Below are positions 1 to 6,752 of a stretch of 8,881 nt of DNA, piece after piece (positions within the stretch are counted from its first letter, which is position 1; the number at the start of each line of letters is the position of its first letter). Origin of the DNA: Candidatus Delongbacteria bacterium (lineage in GTDB: Bacteria; JAGOEH01); NCBI GenBank assembly GCA_017997825.1, contig JAGOEH010000126.1:1-8881 (forward strand), given 5' to 3'. The notes under the pieces are model-generated. The model saw nothing but the letters and a program-made list of their open reading frames with translations. It was not told where the DNA came from and did no database searches. The position numbers and the translations under genes were made by a program.

Positions 1-102
1 GCTCAAACCATGACCGGCTACAATCAACGAACCATCCAAGCCCTGCCGATCGACAAGACCCTCGATATCATGAAAAAATACAACCGGATCAGCCGCAACT
101 AA
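1..102 (+). CDS. C-terminal end of an unidentified protein (5'-truncated by the window)
   Basis: Frame 1 is open from the first base to a TAA at 100-102, giving the last 33 residues of a protein that begins outside the window. The tail is polar and basic (it contains LDIMKKYNRISRN) and has no membrane segment or recognisable motif. The pattern of a loop, then a short strand and LP-I, then a basic helix is faintly like the last strand and helix of phosphofructokinases, but that is only an impression and I do not assign it. The frame's codon choice (ctg, ccg, gac, atc) resembles the neighbours. The gene converges on the VOC gene at 301-1083, and a shared terminator lies between them at 250-283. 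Confidence 0.6.
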   Translation, partial: AQTMTGYNQRTIQALPIDKTLDIMKKYNRISRN

Positions 103-130
103 TCTTAAGGCCCGATCATCCATTCCACCT

Positions 131-186
131 GGATTATGGATTACGGATCACCAATCATAAATCACAGATCTCAGACCATGGATCAT
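131..186. repeat. Degenerate 7-bp tandem repeat, eight units
   Basis: Eight consecutive heptamers can be read in register: ggattat, ggattac, ggatcac, caatcat, aaatcac, agatctc, agaccat, ggatcat. The consensus is close to RGATCAY. The array lies in the non-coding gap (103-249) after the first gene and before the terminator. It has no open frame of note and no obvious dyad. Heptamer tandem repeats are known in intergenic DNA of several bacterial groups; whether this one recurs in the genome cannot be seen here. Confidence 0.7.
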
Positions 187-249
187 ACTACCCCGAACGC
201 TTTGGATCGATCAGAATAGTCCAATAATCCCCCACCCAAAAATAAAAAA

Positions 250-283
250 CGCCCGGAAGCCTGATTATCTCCGGGCGTTTTTT
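250..283. terminator. Bidirectional intrinsic terminator between convergent genes
   Basis: An 8-bp perfect stem, cgcccgga (250-257) with tccgggcg (270-277), encloses a 12-nt loop. On the plus strand it is followed by six T (278-283). On the minus strand the A run at 244-249 supplies the matching U tract. It sits between the stop of the first gene (102) and the stop of the minus-strand VOC gene (301), so it can end both transcripts. Confidence 0.9.
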
Positions 284-300
284 CTTAGTGATCGAAACGA

Positions 301-1083
301 TCAGATCATCTGCATCACGGCGAATACGGCGCCCTGCGAATCCTGGATCACGGCGAAACTCCCCATGCCGGGGATATCCTTGGTCGGCAGGAGCAGTTTC
401 CCGCCCAGCACCAATGCTTTACGGCAGGCTTCCTCACAGTTTTCTACCTGGAAATAGACCAGCCAATGGGCCGGAATATCTTTCATTTCAGGCGGCATGG
501 TAAACAATCCAGCCACCACCTGATCCTTGAATTTGAAAAGAGTGTAGGGCATTCCGGAGGGACAATCGTCGGCCTGAGCTTTCCATCCCAGCAATCGGCT
601 GTAAAACTCTATTGATTTGTCGGGTTCATGCGTCCCCAATTCGTTCCAGCATACCGTGCCCGGACGATTCTGATTACAGCCGGCTCCCCGTTCGAAGCAG
701 TGCCACAACGCTACCACCGCACCGCAAGTATCCTGTAATACCGCCATCCGACCCACATTCTCGACATTCTCGGCTGGACCAATAACAACAGCGCCCAGTT
801 CCACCGCTTTGGCCAAGGTCTGATCCACATCATCGACATCGATATAGCTCATCCAGAAGGACGGCAGTTGCTTTTCCTTCATGTTTTGATGCATCTCATA
901 GATAGCCCCGATCGCCACATCCTCACTCATTTGTACCATGTACTTCCAGTTGTCGTGGGGTGCGGCTTCCATCGATTTCCAGCCGAACATGTCCTTATAG
1001 AAATCAAGGGCCTTTTTTACATCATGGGTGCCCAGATCCACCCAACAAAAACTTCCGGTCTGGGATTTGATAATCTCACTCAT
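301..1083 (-). CDS. Two-domain VOC (glyoxalase/bleomycin-resistance-like) family protein
   Basis: 260 residues made of two homologous vicinal-oxygen-chelate modules, roughly 10-128 and 142-259. Each opens with the same signature: W-V-D-L-G-T-H-D near residue 14, followed by FYKDMFGWK, and W-N-E-L-G-T-H-E near 146, followed by FYSRLLGWK. Each closes with a strand of the form V-x-Q-D-x-x-G-A-V (115-124 and near the C-terminus). His20 and His152 occupy the first-strand position that often binds metal in VOC enzymes. Layout and length match the cytoplasmic tandem-VOC group that includes mycobacterial Cfp30B; substrates in that group are mostly unknown, so no reaction is assigned. The ATG at 1083 is preceded by a strong Shine-Dalgarno, AAGGAGA. 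No signal peptide or membrane segment is seen. It is 290 bp from the next gene upstream and is probably transcribed alone. Confidence 0.88.
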   Translation of the reverse strand: MSEIIKSQTGSFCWVDLGTHDVKKALDFYKDMFGWKSMEAAPHDNWKYMVQMSEDVAIGAIYEMHQNMKEKQLPSFWMSYIDVDDVDQTLAKAVELGAVVIGPAENVENVGRMAVLQDTCGAVVALWHCFERGAGCNQNRPGTVCWNELGTHEPDKSIEFYSRLLGWKAQADDCPSGMPYTLFKFKDQVVAGLFTMPPEMKDIPAHWLVYFQVENCEEACRKALVLGGKLLLPTKDIPGMGSFAVIQDSQGAVFAVMQMI

Positions 1084-1373
1084 GGTTATCTCCTTTCATT
1101 GTTATCGAACACCTATCCATCATTTCTCGGCATCGATCCGGGGCTGCAGCCTGAATGACCGGATCAACGCTATTCATATCAATCAACGATACATCACATT
1201 ATTCAAGCCCTTCTTTTTTTTCGCTTTTCCGCCGCCATTCTCAGAACAAGTTTTCAGATGGTAGAGGGATTTTTCCTCATTTTTCCTCTCATCCTTGATC
1301 GGTACTCCTTCGATTTTCGGGTCATCAATCATGCCCGGCAGGATAAAAGCCGGCATAAACATCCACAGGTCAT
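1084..1373. other. Non-coding gap between the BtrH-like and VOC genes
   Basis: This 290-bp gap holds the ribosome binding site of the VOC gene and probably its promoter, though I cannot pick convincing -35 and -10 boxes. Just after the stop of the gene at 1374-2399 there is a hairpin, atgc-c-cggc (1331-1339) with gccggcat (1349-1356), with one bulged C. It lacks a following U run, so it is not a clear terminator. A T-rich tract lies at 1211-1220 on the plus strand. A minus-strand frame open over 1383-1183 begins at a TTG inside the preceding gene and looks non-coding. Confidence 0.5.
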
Positions 1374-2399
1374 TCACAGGCAATCCTCGATGACTTTCAT
1401 GGCCTTGGTTTCATGTTCCAATGCCATTTTCAGCGGTTCAATCATGCCCCCGGCCGTTTCCGATGAAATCTTGATTCGCTCGTTGAGGGGACTATCATCA
1501 TCCTGCCAGCCGGTCAACCGATCCGCTTCTTTCAGGCAGATTACGGTCTGGTCGAAATAATCAGCGGCCCGGGCCAGATCACGATAGCTTTTATGATCAC
1601 GGCTCAATTCCCGCAGACTGACCGGCAACTGGGATTTGAGTCCGGCGTAAAGATGGATCAGATATCCCAGCCCGGATGAATTAAAATCCCGTTCTTCCAG
1701 CGCCTTGATCAAAAAGCGATAGGCATTGGCGCCGGAAGCGTATCCCGATTCCAACTGATGAGGCCGCTTCCAGATCCGCAGACCATACTGCAGGGCATCA
1801 CGGACACTCTTGTCCCGATTGATTTCCACGGCTGATTTAATGAACTGCAGGTAAAGAATGGGTACACTGGAGCGTCCCAGGTTATCGAACAACATCGGGT
1901 CGGTATCGCTGTTGCGATGGTCGGTCACCATCCATACCCGGTCATGATCATTCCAGCCGTGAATCAGGCCGAATTCCGGATACGTGGAAGGAAACCAGAC
2001 GATGACCGGAAGATCATCCAACAGTGAATCCTTAATCCGGGCGATCATGCTTTCCATCAGACAGGAATAGGTCTGGAGGGTCGGTGAACTGATCACATTG
2101 ACGACTTCGCTGTAAATCCCCAATCGGTCCAGCATGATGAAATGCTCACTGTTCCAGTCATACATATAAAAGGAATTGGGCCAGACATGGCGGTGAACAT
2201 AGAAATGGAAGGCCAGCCCCGTCAGCAAGTAGAATTCGGAGACCGATCCCTTCCACAATCCGGAATAATCGAGGGCACCCATGGCCGCTGCGGCATAGCT
2301 GGCAGGACCGGGCATCGTCCTCACGTTATCGAGACACTTTTTCATGGCTTGATCCCATCCTTCTCTAAATACTCTGGTTAAACCTTCCGATTCGGCCAT
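1374..2399 (-). CDS. BtrH N-terminal/C39-peptidase-like fold protein, function unknown
   Basis: 341 residues, soluble, no signal peptide. The layout recalls the papain-like BtrH_N/C39-like family, members of which stand alone in many bacteria or act as acyltransferases in butirosin synthesis (BtrH). An N-terminal helix with G-P-A-S-Y-A (31-36) lies where these proteins have G-x-x-C. It is followed by a Y-L-L-T-G-L-A-F segment (57-64), a P-V-I-V-W-F strand (131-136), and PEFGLIHGWND (141-151), which matches the usual 'PE-x-x-x-I-x-GYDD' His/Asp loop. A helical C-terminal half (about 195-341) includes GANAYRFLIKALE, and its last helix carries E-x-x-A. The expected nucleophile Cys reads as Ser34, so a peptidase reaction is doubtful. 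The ATG at 2399 has no clear Shine-Dalgarno and an in-frame stop lies 27 nt upstream; Met19 (2345) is the alternative start. The family call rests on motif spacing only. Confidence 0.65.
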   Translation of the reverse strand: MAESEGLTRVFREGWDQAMKKCLDNVRTMPGPASYAAAAMGALDYSGLWKGSVSEFYLLTGLAFHFYVHRHVWPNSFYMYDWNSEHFIMLDRLGIYSEVVNVISSPTLQTYSCLMESMIARIKDSLLDDLPVIVWFPSTYPEFGLIHGWNDHDRVWMVTDHRNSDTDPMLFDNLGRSSVPILYLQFIKSAVEINRDKSVRDALQYGLRIWKRPHQLESGYASGANAYRFLIKALEERDFNSSGLGYLIHLYAGLKSQLPVSLRELSRDHKSYRDLARAADYFDQTVICLKEADRLTGWQDDDSPLNERIKISSETAGGMIEPLKMALEHETKAMKVIEDCL

Positions 2400-2420
2400 T
2401 CGACCAACCGTTATCGATGA

Positions 2421-2470
2421 TGATCACCGATTGATCATGACCGATCATGATCGATCCTGTGATCCTGATC
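2421..2470. repeat. GATC-rich degenerate 10-bp tandem repeat
   Basis: Seven GATC tetramers fall within 49 bp (2422, 2433, 2443, 2449, 2453, 2461 and 2467). The core reads as 10-bp units: tgatcaccga, ttgatcatga, ccgatcatga, tcgatcctgt. It contains the perfect 12-bp palindrome CGATCATGATCG (2442-2453). The array lies 22-71 nt upstream of the predicted start of the BtrH-like gene, so it would fall in its promoter or leader. Confidence 0.65.
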
Positions 2471-2548
2471 CGCTCTCATGTATCAGGCATACCGGATCAT
2501 CCGTCATCCCGCCGAGCGCGGGTCCTCCAATGGGCCGGATATCGGACT

Positions 2549-2635
2549 GAACGATCATCGTTCCCTGTTTGCGGGGAGATGCCGTTGATCATCGGAATAT
2601 AGTATAATACCCCGGGTATGACATATGATGTCCTA
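2549..2635. promoter_or_regulatory. Cluster of palindromes between the WYL regulator and the BtrH-like gene
   Basis: Four dyads stand close together: GAACGATCATCGTTC (2549-2563, perfect about a central C), CCGTTGATCATCGG (2582-2595, one mismatch), ATACCCCGGGTAT (2607-2619, perfect about a central C) and TATGACATATGATGTCCTA (2617-2635, one mismatched pair). On the minus strand a -10-like TATACT (2606-2601) directly follows the third dyad, but no good -35 is seen. The position just after the WYL gene and upstream of the BtrH-like gene suggests operator sites; the bound protein is unknown. Confidence 0.4.
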
Positions 2636-2636
2636 C

Positions 2637-3578
2637 CTAAGAATTTTTTTCGAGAATTTTTAAAATTTTGGTTTTGAGTCTGGTTTTGAGCCATTCGGGC
2701 TCGAGAATGGTGAAGTTCCGATCCCATCCGATCAATTTATCCAGTATTTCAGCTGAACGAAAAAATGAAAACCGGTAATGGCGTTGATCCATCAATTCCG
2801 GTTTAAAGGCTCGGAACCGCTCCAGATCGGATTCATTCATGGGAGAATCGAGTTCCAGCACGGCCCGATAGGGTTTGCGCCAGTCGAATCCCAGACGCCG
2901 ATGCCGGGCGATGACCTGATCCAGATCCTTAGGTAAGGGATATTCGCGATCCAACAGCTTGATCCGTTTGATACGGCTCAAGCGGAAGGTCCTGATATCC
3001 TGCCGCAGTTCGCAGAAGGCTACCAGATAGCAATGACGCATCTGGATCATGAAGCTATAGGGATGGATGATCCGCCGGCTAAGTTGATTACTCTGGTCGT
3101 AATAGATGATCCCGGTGACCCGGGTCTGTTGAAGCGCGCTTTTGAGCTGGTGATAAATCTCGACTTCCCGTTCAGTCAGGGTATGGGCCAATCCTCGCAA
3201 TTCCCAGGGGGATAAGGGTTTCTTTTCCCGACTGTCGGCGATCACCTTCTGTCCGATCAGGTTGGAAAAGAGATCAGCCAACTGGCCGGCCATCGGATTA
3301 TCCTGCTGTTGGTACTGATCGATCAGGAATTGCAGGGCCTTTTTCTCGCCGGGCTGGATAAAGATGTTGGGTAGGATGAAGCGGGTGTCGGTATAGCTAT
3401 ACCCGTTTTTATCGGGAAAGAATTCGATGGGGGCGTGGAGGGAGTAACGCAGGTATTCGATATCGCGGGAGGCCTGGCGGACCGAGATGCAGAATTCCTT
3501 AGCGATCCGGCTGCAGTTGGGATAGCGTTGATCCCGGATCTCCCGGTCGATCCATTGCAGACGATGCAACTGACTCAT
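2637..3578 (-). CDS. WYL-domain (YafY/PafB-type) transcriptional regulator
   Basis: 313 residues with the three-part layout of DeoR-like WYL regulators. A winged helix-turn-helix at the N-terminus (about 5-62) has its recognition helix at S-V-R-Q-A-S-R-D-I-E-Y-L. A WYL domain follows (about 155-210), where the namesake triad reads CYL (183-185) and the conserved R-T-F-R-L-S-R-I (196-203) is present; a WCX-like C-terminal domain spans about 225-305. WYL domains bind ligands, including nucleic acids or nucleotides in studied members; the effector here is unknown. The ATG at 3578 lies 24 nt after the argH stop, with AAGGA in that gap, so it is very likely co-transcribed with argH. Length is normal and the frame intact. 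It could regulate itself, or the BtrH-like gene downstream through the dyads at 2549-2635. Confidence 0.87.
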   Translation of the reverse strand: MSQLHRLQWIDREIRDQRYPNCSRIAKEFCISVRQASRDIEYLRYSLHAPIEFFPDKNGYSYTDTRFILPNIFIQPGEKKALQFLIDQYQQQDNPMAGQLADLFSNLIGQKVIADSREKKPLSPWELRGLAHTLTEREVEIYHQLKSALQQTRVTGIIYYDQSNQLSRRIIHPYSFMIQMRHCYLVAFCELRQDIRTFRLSRIKRIKLLDREYPLPKDLDQVIARHRRLGFDWRKPYRAVLELDSPMNESDLERFRAFKPELMDQRHYRFSFFRSAEILDKLIGWDRNFTILEPEWLKTRLKTKILKILEKNS

Positions 3579-3602
3579 AAAATGCCCCGTTCCTTCATCA
3601 GA

Positions 3603-4994
3603 TCATTGGATCAGCTTCCGGATCTGATGGATCTGGGTTTTAACCGATTCCAGTCCGGTACCGCCGATGGCACAGCGTTTATCAACCGAAGATTCGGGAT
3701 TGAATAGGGTAAACAGATCGGATTCGAATAGCGGCGATTCCTGTCGGTAGTCTTCCAGATCAAGAGATTGCAGGTTGGAACCGTCTTTTTCTGTCATCGC
3801 GACCAGGCGTCCCACCACGGCATGAGCCTGACGGAATGGTAAGCCTTTGCGGACCAGGTAATCCGCCAGATCGGTGGCGTAGAGTCCGTCATCCAAGGCA
3901 TTCCGCATGGCCCCGGGATCGATGCTGAGTCCGGCGATCACCTCGGCCATCAGCTTGACCGACAGGGCGGTCTGTTCAAGACTATCGAAGACCGGGAGTT
4001 TATCTTCCTGCAGATCACGGGCATAGGCGTGGGGAATTCCCTTCATCAGGCAAATCAGAGTCATCAGGTTGCCGGCCACTCGGGCGGTTTTACCCCGGAT
4101 CAGTTCCATCGAATCGGGATTCTTTTTCTGGGGCATCATGCTGCTGCCGGTGGAATAGGCATCGGCAATCCGGATAAAGCGGCAGCTCTCGGAGGACCAC
4201 ATAATGAAATCCTCAGCCGGCCGGCTCAGGTGCAGCATGATCTGGCTACAGATGAAGAGGCATTCGGTCACAAAATCGCGGTCGGAGGTGGCATCGATGG
4301 AGTTGGGCATGGGGGCGTCAAATCCCAGATCGCTGGCCAGGGTCTCTCGGTCGATCGGGAAAGCGGCTCCGGCCAGGGCACCCGATCCCAAGGGGCAGGT
4401 ATTGTGATGCCTGACCCAATCGGCAATCCGGTCACGGTCACGCTGGAGCTGAAAGGCCAGACTGAGCAGATAATGCGCCCAGCGGATAGGCTGGGCCTGC
4501 CGGACATGGGTATATCCCGGTAGAATAACGGTCAGATTGTTTTCAGCCGAATCGGCCAGATGGTGGATACATTCAATCAAAATCTGATCGAGCCTGAACA
4601 ATTTCTCACGAATATAGATTTTAAAATCGGTCACCACCTGATCGTTGCGGCTTCGGCCGGTATGGATCCGACCTCCGGGTTCCCCGATCCGTTCGGTCAG
4701 CCAGCGTTCGGTGGCGGTATGGATGTCCTCATCCAGGGGGGAAAACTCAAGTTTACCGCTTGCGACATCTTCCCGGATCTGATCCAGGGCCTGGATGACC
4801 CGTACAACCTCATCCGCCGAAAAAACACCGATCCCGGCCAGTGCCTTGGCCCAGGCCCGGTTGACCTGGATGTCCGCCTCAAACAGCCGACAATCCCAGG
4901 CGATCGAATGGCTGAATTCCTCCATCAGAGGATTGGATGGGCCATCAAACCGCCCGCTCCACAGCTTGTCATGCAAGGTATCAGAATGGCGCAT
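3603..4994 (-). CDS. argH: Argininosuccinate lyase
   Basis: 463 residues, full length for the family. It catalyses the last step of arginine synthesis, splitting argininosuccinate into arginine and fumarate in the cytoplasm, as a homotetramer in known members. Fumarase/aspartase-superfamily motifs occur in order: LWSGRF (11-16), DEDIHTATE (88-96), HTGRSRND (111-118) and GYTHVRQAQP (160-169) with the active-site His at 163. The signature loop GSSMMPQKKNP (283-293) carries the catalytic serine. DLQEDK follows further on. The ATG at 4994 has AGGAAAG about ten bases upstream. The gene has its own promoter (5071-5099) and is separated from argG by a terminator, so the two arginine genes are adjacent but probably separately transcribed. 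The WYL regulator follows after 24 bp. The C-terminal GGTG reads slightly differently from the more usual GGTA. Confidence 0.98.
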   Translation of the reverse strand: MRHSDTLHDKLWSGRFDGPSNPLMEEFSHSIAWDCRLFEADIQVNRAWAKALAGIGVFSADEVVRVIQALDQIREDVASGKLEFSPLDEDIHTATERWLTERIGEPGGRIHTGRSRNDQVVTDFKIYIREKLFRLDQILIECIHHLADSAENNLTVILPGYTHVRQAQPIRWAHYLLSLAFQLQRDRDRIADWVRHHNTCPLGSGALAGAAFPIDRETLASDLGFDAPMPNSIDATSDRDFVTECLFICSQIMLHLSRPAEDFIMWSSESCRFIRIADAYSTGSSMMPQKKNPDSMELIRGKTARVAGNLMTLICLMKGIPHAYARDLQEDKLPVFDSLEQTALSVKLMAEVIAGLSIDPGAMRNALDDGLYATDLADYLVRKGLPFRQAHAVVGRLVAMTEKDGSNLQSLDLEDYRQESPLFESDLFTLFNPESSVDKRCAIGGTGLESVKTQIHQIRKLIQ

Positions 4995-5015
4995 AATCTG
5001 TCTTTCCTGGTTTGA

Positions 5016-5034
5016 TACCGATTCGCCATCGGTA
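5016..5034 (-). other. Hairpin in the argH leader
   Basis: A perfect 7-bp inverted repeat, TACCGAT and ATCGGTA, encloses a 5-nt loop. It lies between the predicted argH start point (about 5064) and the Shine-Dalgarno. A smaller hairpin, GTGT-GAAG-ACAC, lies upstream in the same leader (5041-5052). No U run follows, so it is not a terminator. It may be an mRNA 5' structure or a protein-binding dyad. Confidence 0.45.
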
Positions 5035-5070
5035 CTTGATGTGTCTTCACACTATGGTTAGACGTTTTTT

Positions 5071-5099
5071 ATAGTAACATATCCGGAAAAAAATTGCAA
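5071..5099 (-). promoter_or_regulatory. Predicted sigma70-type promoter of argH
   Basis: On the minus strand, TTGCAA (5099-5094) and TACTAT (5076-5071) are separated by exactly 17 bp that include a run of seven T. The predicted start is near 5064, giving a leader of about 70 nt. It lies downstream of the argG terminator, which supports independent transcription of argH. I see no good ARG box here. Confidence 0.6.
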
Positions 5100-5249
5100 G
5101 ATAAAATTTAAAATACCGGTCGAAATAAGCCGGATTGATGCCGATCGGCCTTATGGTACAGAATTAGCCCTTCCCACTTAGACCCCTCCGAATCCGTTCG
5201 ACTGATGGGATGTCGGTGGATCAACTCCATGATTGTTTGTACTTTTCGG
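5100..5249. other. Non-coding spacer between argG terminator and argH promoter
   Basis: Part of the 336-bp argG-argH gap. It contains a bulged inverted repeat, ATAAG-CCG (5125-5132) with CGG-C-CTTAT (5146-5154), and inside it the perfect palindrome GCCGATCGGC (5140-5149). The repeat lies just upstream of the argH -35 box, a place where an activator could bind. A short minus-strand frame here lacks a ribosome binding site and looks non-coding. Confidence 0.4.
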
Positions 5250-5292
5250 GATAATAAAAGAGGATTGACGGTGGGGGAATCCGTCAATCCTC
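5250..5292 (-). terminator. Intrinsic terminator after argG
   Basis: On the minus strand GAGGATTGACGG pairs perfectly over 12 bp with CCGTCAATCCTC (5292-5281 with 5271-5260), around a 9-nt loop. It is followed by TTTTATTATC (5259-5250). It lies 38 bp after the argG stop and reads in the argG direction. It should end most argG transcripts before argH. Confidence 0.85.
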
Positions 5293-5330
5293 GTGTCATA
5301 GTAAGGCAGGATATGGAGAAAAGATTCGAA

Positions 5331-6590
5331 TCAGTCGCGCTTGAACTTACTGTAATCCGGCCGTTGGTAAGCCTCTTTCTTGTTCCAATCGATCTCGATC
5401 AGGGAACGGACCTTGAGAGGCAAGCCGAACAGATTGATGAAGCCTTTGGCATCGACCTGATCATAGACATCTTCCTTGCCGAAGGTGGCAAAATCTTCAC
5501 GATAGAGGGAATAGGGCGATTTTCGTCCGGCCACGATACAATTGCCCTTATACAATTTAAGACGGACCTGGCCGGTCACATAGTTCTGGGTATTCTCTAC
5601 AAAGGCCTGCAGAGATTCGCGTAATGGAGTAAACCACAGACCATTATAGACCAATTCGGCGTATTTTAAGGCGATCATTTCCTTGTAATGAGCGGTATCG
5701 CGATCCAGGACCAGGCTTTCCAGTTCTTTGTGAGCCATATACAGCAGGGTACCGGCCGGAGTTTCATAGACCCCGCGTGACTTGATGCCGACCAGTCGGT
5801 TTTCGACAATATCGATCCGGCCGACGCCGTGTTTTCCGGCCAGATCATTCAGAAAATAGATCAGTTTGACCGATTCCATCGGCTGACCGTTGACGGCGAC
5901 CGGGATACCCTTCTCGAAGCTGAGTTCGACGTATTCAGCCTGATCCGGTGCATCTTCCGGGGCGCTGGACAGAGCAAACATCGATTTCTGGGGTTCGTTC
6001 CAGGGATTTTCCAGATCACCGCCTTCATGGCTGATATGCCACAGGTTGCGATCATTACTGTAAATCTTGTCTCGGCTGGCCTTGATGGGAATCTTCCGCG
6101 CCTCGGCATAATCGATGGCATCCTCCCGGGAACGGATATGCCATTCCCGCCAGGGAGCGATCACCTTCAATTTGGGATTGAAGGCTTTGAATGCCAGTTC
6201 AAAGCGGACTTGATCGTTTCCCTTTCCGGTGCATCCATGAGCTACGGCATCAGCGCCTTCGATTTCGGCGATCTCGACCTGGCGACGGCCAATGATGGGA
6301 CGGGCGAACGAGGTACCCAGCAGATAGCGCCCCTCATACACGGCCCCGGCCTGCAAGGTCGGCCAGATATATTCCTCCACGAACGGCTTGCGCAAATCCT
6401 CCACATAACACTTGGATGCTCCGGTCTTGATGGCCTTCTCTTCCAATCCGTCCAGTTCATCCTCCTGGCCCACATTGGCGGCAAACGCGATCACCTCGCA
6501 CCCATAATTCTCCTTCAACCAGGGAATGATCACCGAAGTATCCAGTCCACCCGAATACGCCAGCACCACTTTCTTGACATCGGTCTTCAT
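5331..6590 (-). CDS. argG: Argininosuccinate synthase
   Basis: 419 residues, slightly longer than the usual 395-410. It joins citrulline and aspartate using ATP to make argininosuccinate, the step before ArgH; cytoplasmic. The N-type ATP pyrophosphatase loop AYSGGLDTS (11-19) opens the protein. [14 protein letters not shown] (85-98) and the family signature [14 protein letters not shown] (118-131) follow. Further matches include the SND[10 protein letters not shown] segment and, later, the [16 protein letters not shown] stretch of the synthetase domain. The ATG at 6590 is preceded by AAGGACGG at good spacing. Its promoter (6753-6780) is divergent from that of leuA and an ARG box lies in its leader, so repression by ArgR with arginine is likely. 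A strong terminator follows at 5250-5292. Confidence 0.98.
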   Translation of the reverse strand: MKTDVKKVVLAYSGGLDTSVIIPWLKENYGCEVIAFAANVGQEDELDGLEEKAIKTGASKCYVEDLRKPFVEEYIWPTLQAGAVYEGRYLLGTSFARPIIGRRQVEIAEIEGADAVAHGCTGKGNDQVRFELAFKAFNPKLKVIAPWREWHIRSREDAIDYAEARKIPIKASRDKIYSNDRNLWHISHEGGDLENPWNEPQKSMFALSSAPEDAPDQAEYVELSFEKGIPVAVNGQPMESVKLIYFLNDLAGKHGVGRIDIVENRLVGIKSRGVYETPAGTLLYMAHKELESLVLDRDTAHYKEMIALKYAELVYNGLWFTPLRESLQAFVENTQNYVTGQVRLKLYKGNCIVAGRKSPYSLYREDFATFGKEDVYDQVDAKGFINLFGLPLKVRSLIEIDWNKKEAYQRPDYSKFKRD

Positions 6591-6641
6591 AATCCGTCCT
6601 TTGCTTTATGTTATCCCTTTGAAACCTGATCCATAGATTCC

Positions 6642-6657
6642 AACCGGTCTCCCGGTT
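6642..6657 (-). other. GNRA-type hairpin in the argG leader
   Basis: On the minus strand, AACCGG-GAGA-CCGGTT is a perfect 6-bp stem closed by a GAGA tetraloop, within the predicted 156-nt argG leader. A second possible stem of 5 bp (CCGGG with CCCGG, 6657-6680) overlaps it, so the two are alternatives. There is no U run. A structured leader is possible but unproven. Confidence 0.35.
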
Positions 6658-6726
6658 CCGGGTTTCATTCAACTGTCCCGGATAATCCGAACAATCTTTA
6701 ATCAATTCCGCCCAATCACGGCAAAA

Positions 6727-6740
6727 TCAATTTTAATTCA
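6727..6740. promoter_or_regulatory. ARG box (ArgR operator) at argG
   Basis: TCAATTTTAATTCA matches the known ArgR operator core TGAAT-WWWW-ATTCA at 13 of 14 positions, and the outer W positions also fit. It lies just downstream of the predicted argG -10 (6753), covering about +7 to +20 of the transcript, a standard repressor position. A second TGAATA/TATTCA dyad with wider spacing (6751-6771) overlaps the -10 box and could be an additional, weaker contact. Confidence 0.65.
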
Positions 6741-6752
6741 GTTTCTGGTATG

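Noticed and set aside
131-186. Heptamer array as a CRISPR array
   Set aside because: Units are 7 bp with no spacers, and no cas gene is present in the window.
1331-1356. Hairpin after the BtrH-like gene as a terminator
   Set aside because: The stem has a bulge and no U run follows it on the minus strand.
1183-1383. Minus-strand frame of 66 codons overlapping the end of the BtrH-like gene
   Set aside because: It starts at a TTG inside the previous gene without a Shine-Dalgarno, ends in a low-complexity Lys run, and shows no family resemblance. Translational coupling is possible but unsupported.
2603-2608. Plus-strand TATAAT resembling a perfect -10 box
   Set aside because: The only -35-like TTGATC is 12 bp upstream, too close, and no plus-strand gene lies downstream.
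4029-4523. Plus-strand open frame of 164 codons
   Set aside because: It is antisense to argH, rich in Gly, His and Gln as expected from a shadow frame.
5108-5299. Minus-strand frame of 63 codons between argG and argH
   Set aside because: It crosses the argG terminator hairpin, and neither its start nor the inner Met has a ribosome binding site.
5829-6629. Plus-strand open frame of 266 codons
   Set aside because: It is antisense to argG and is explained by the codon bias of that gene; no recognisable protein.
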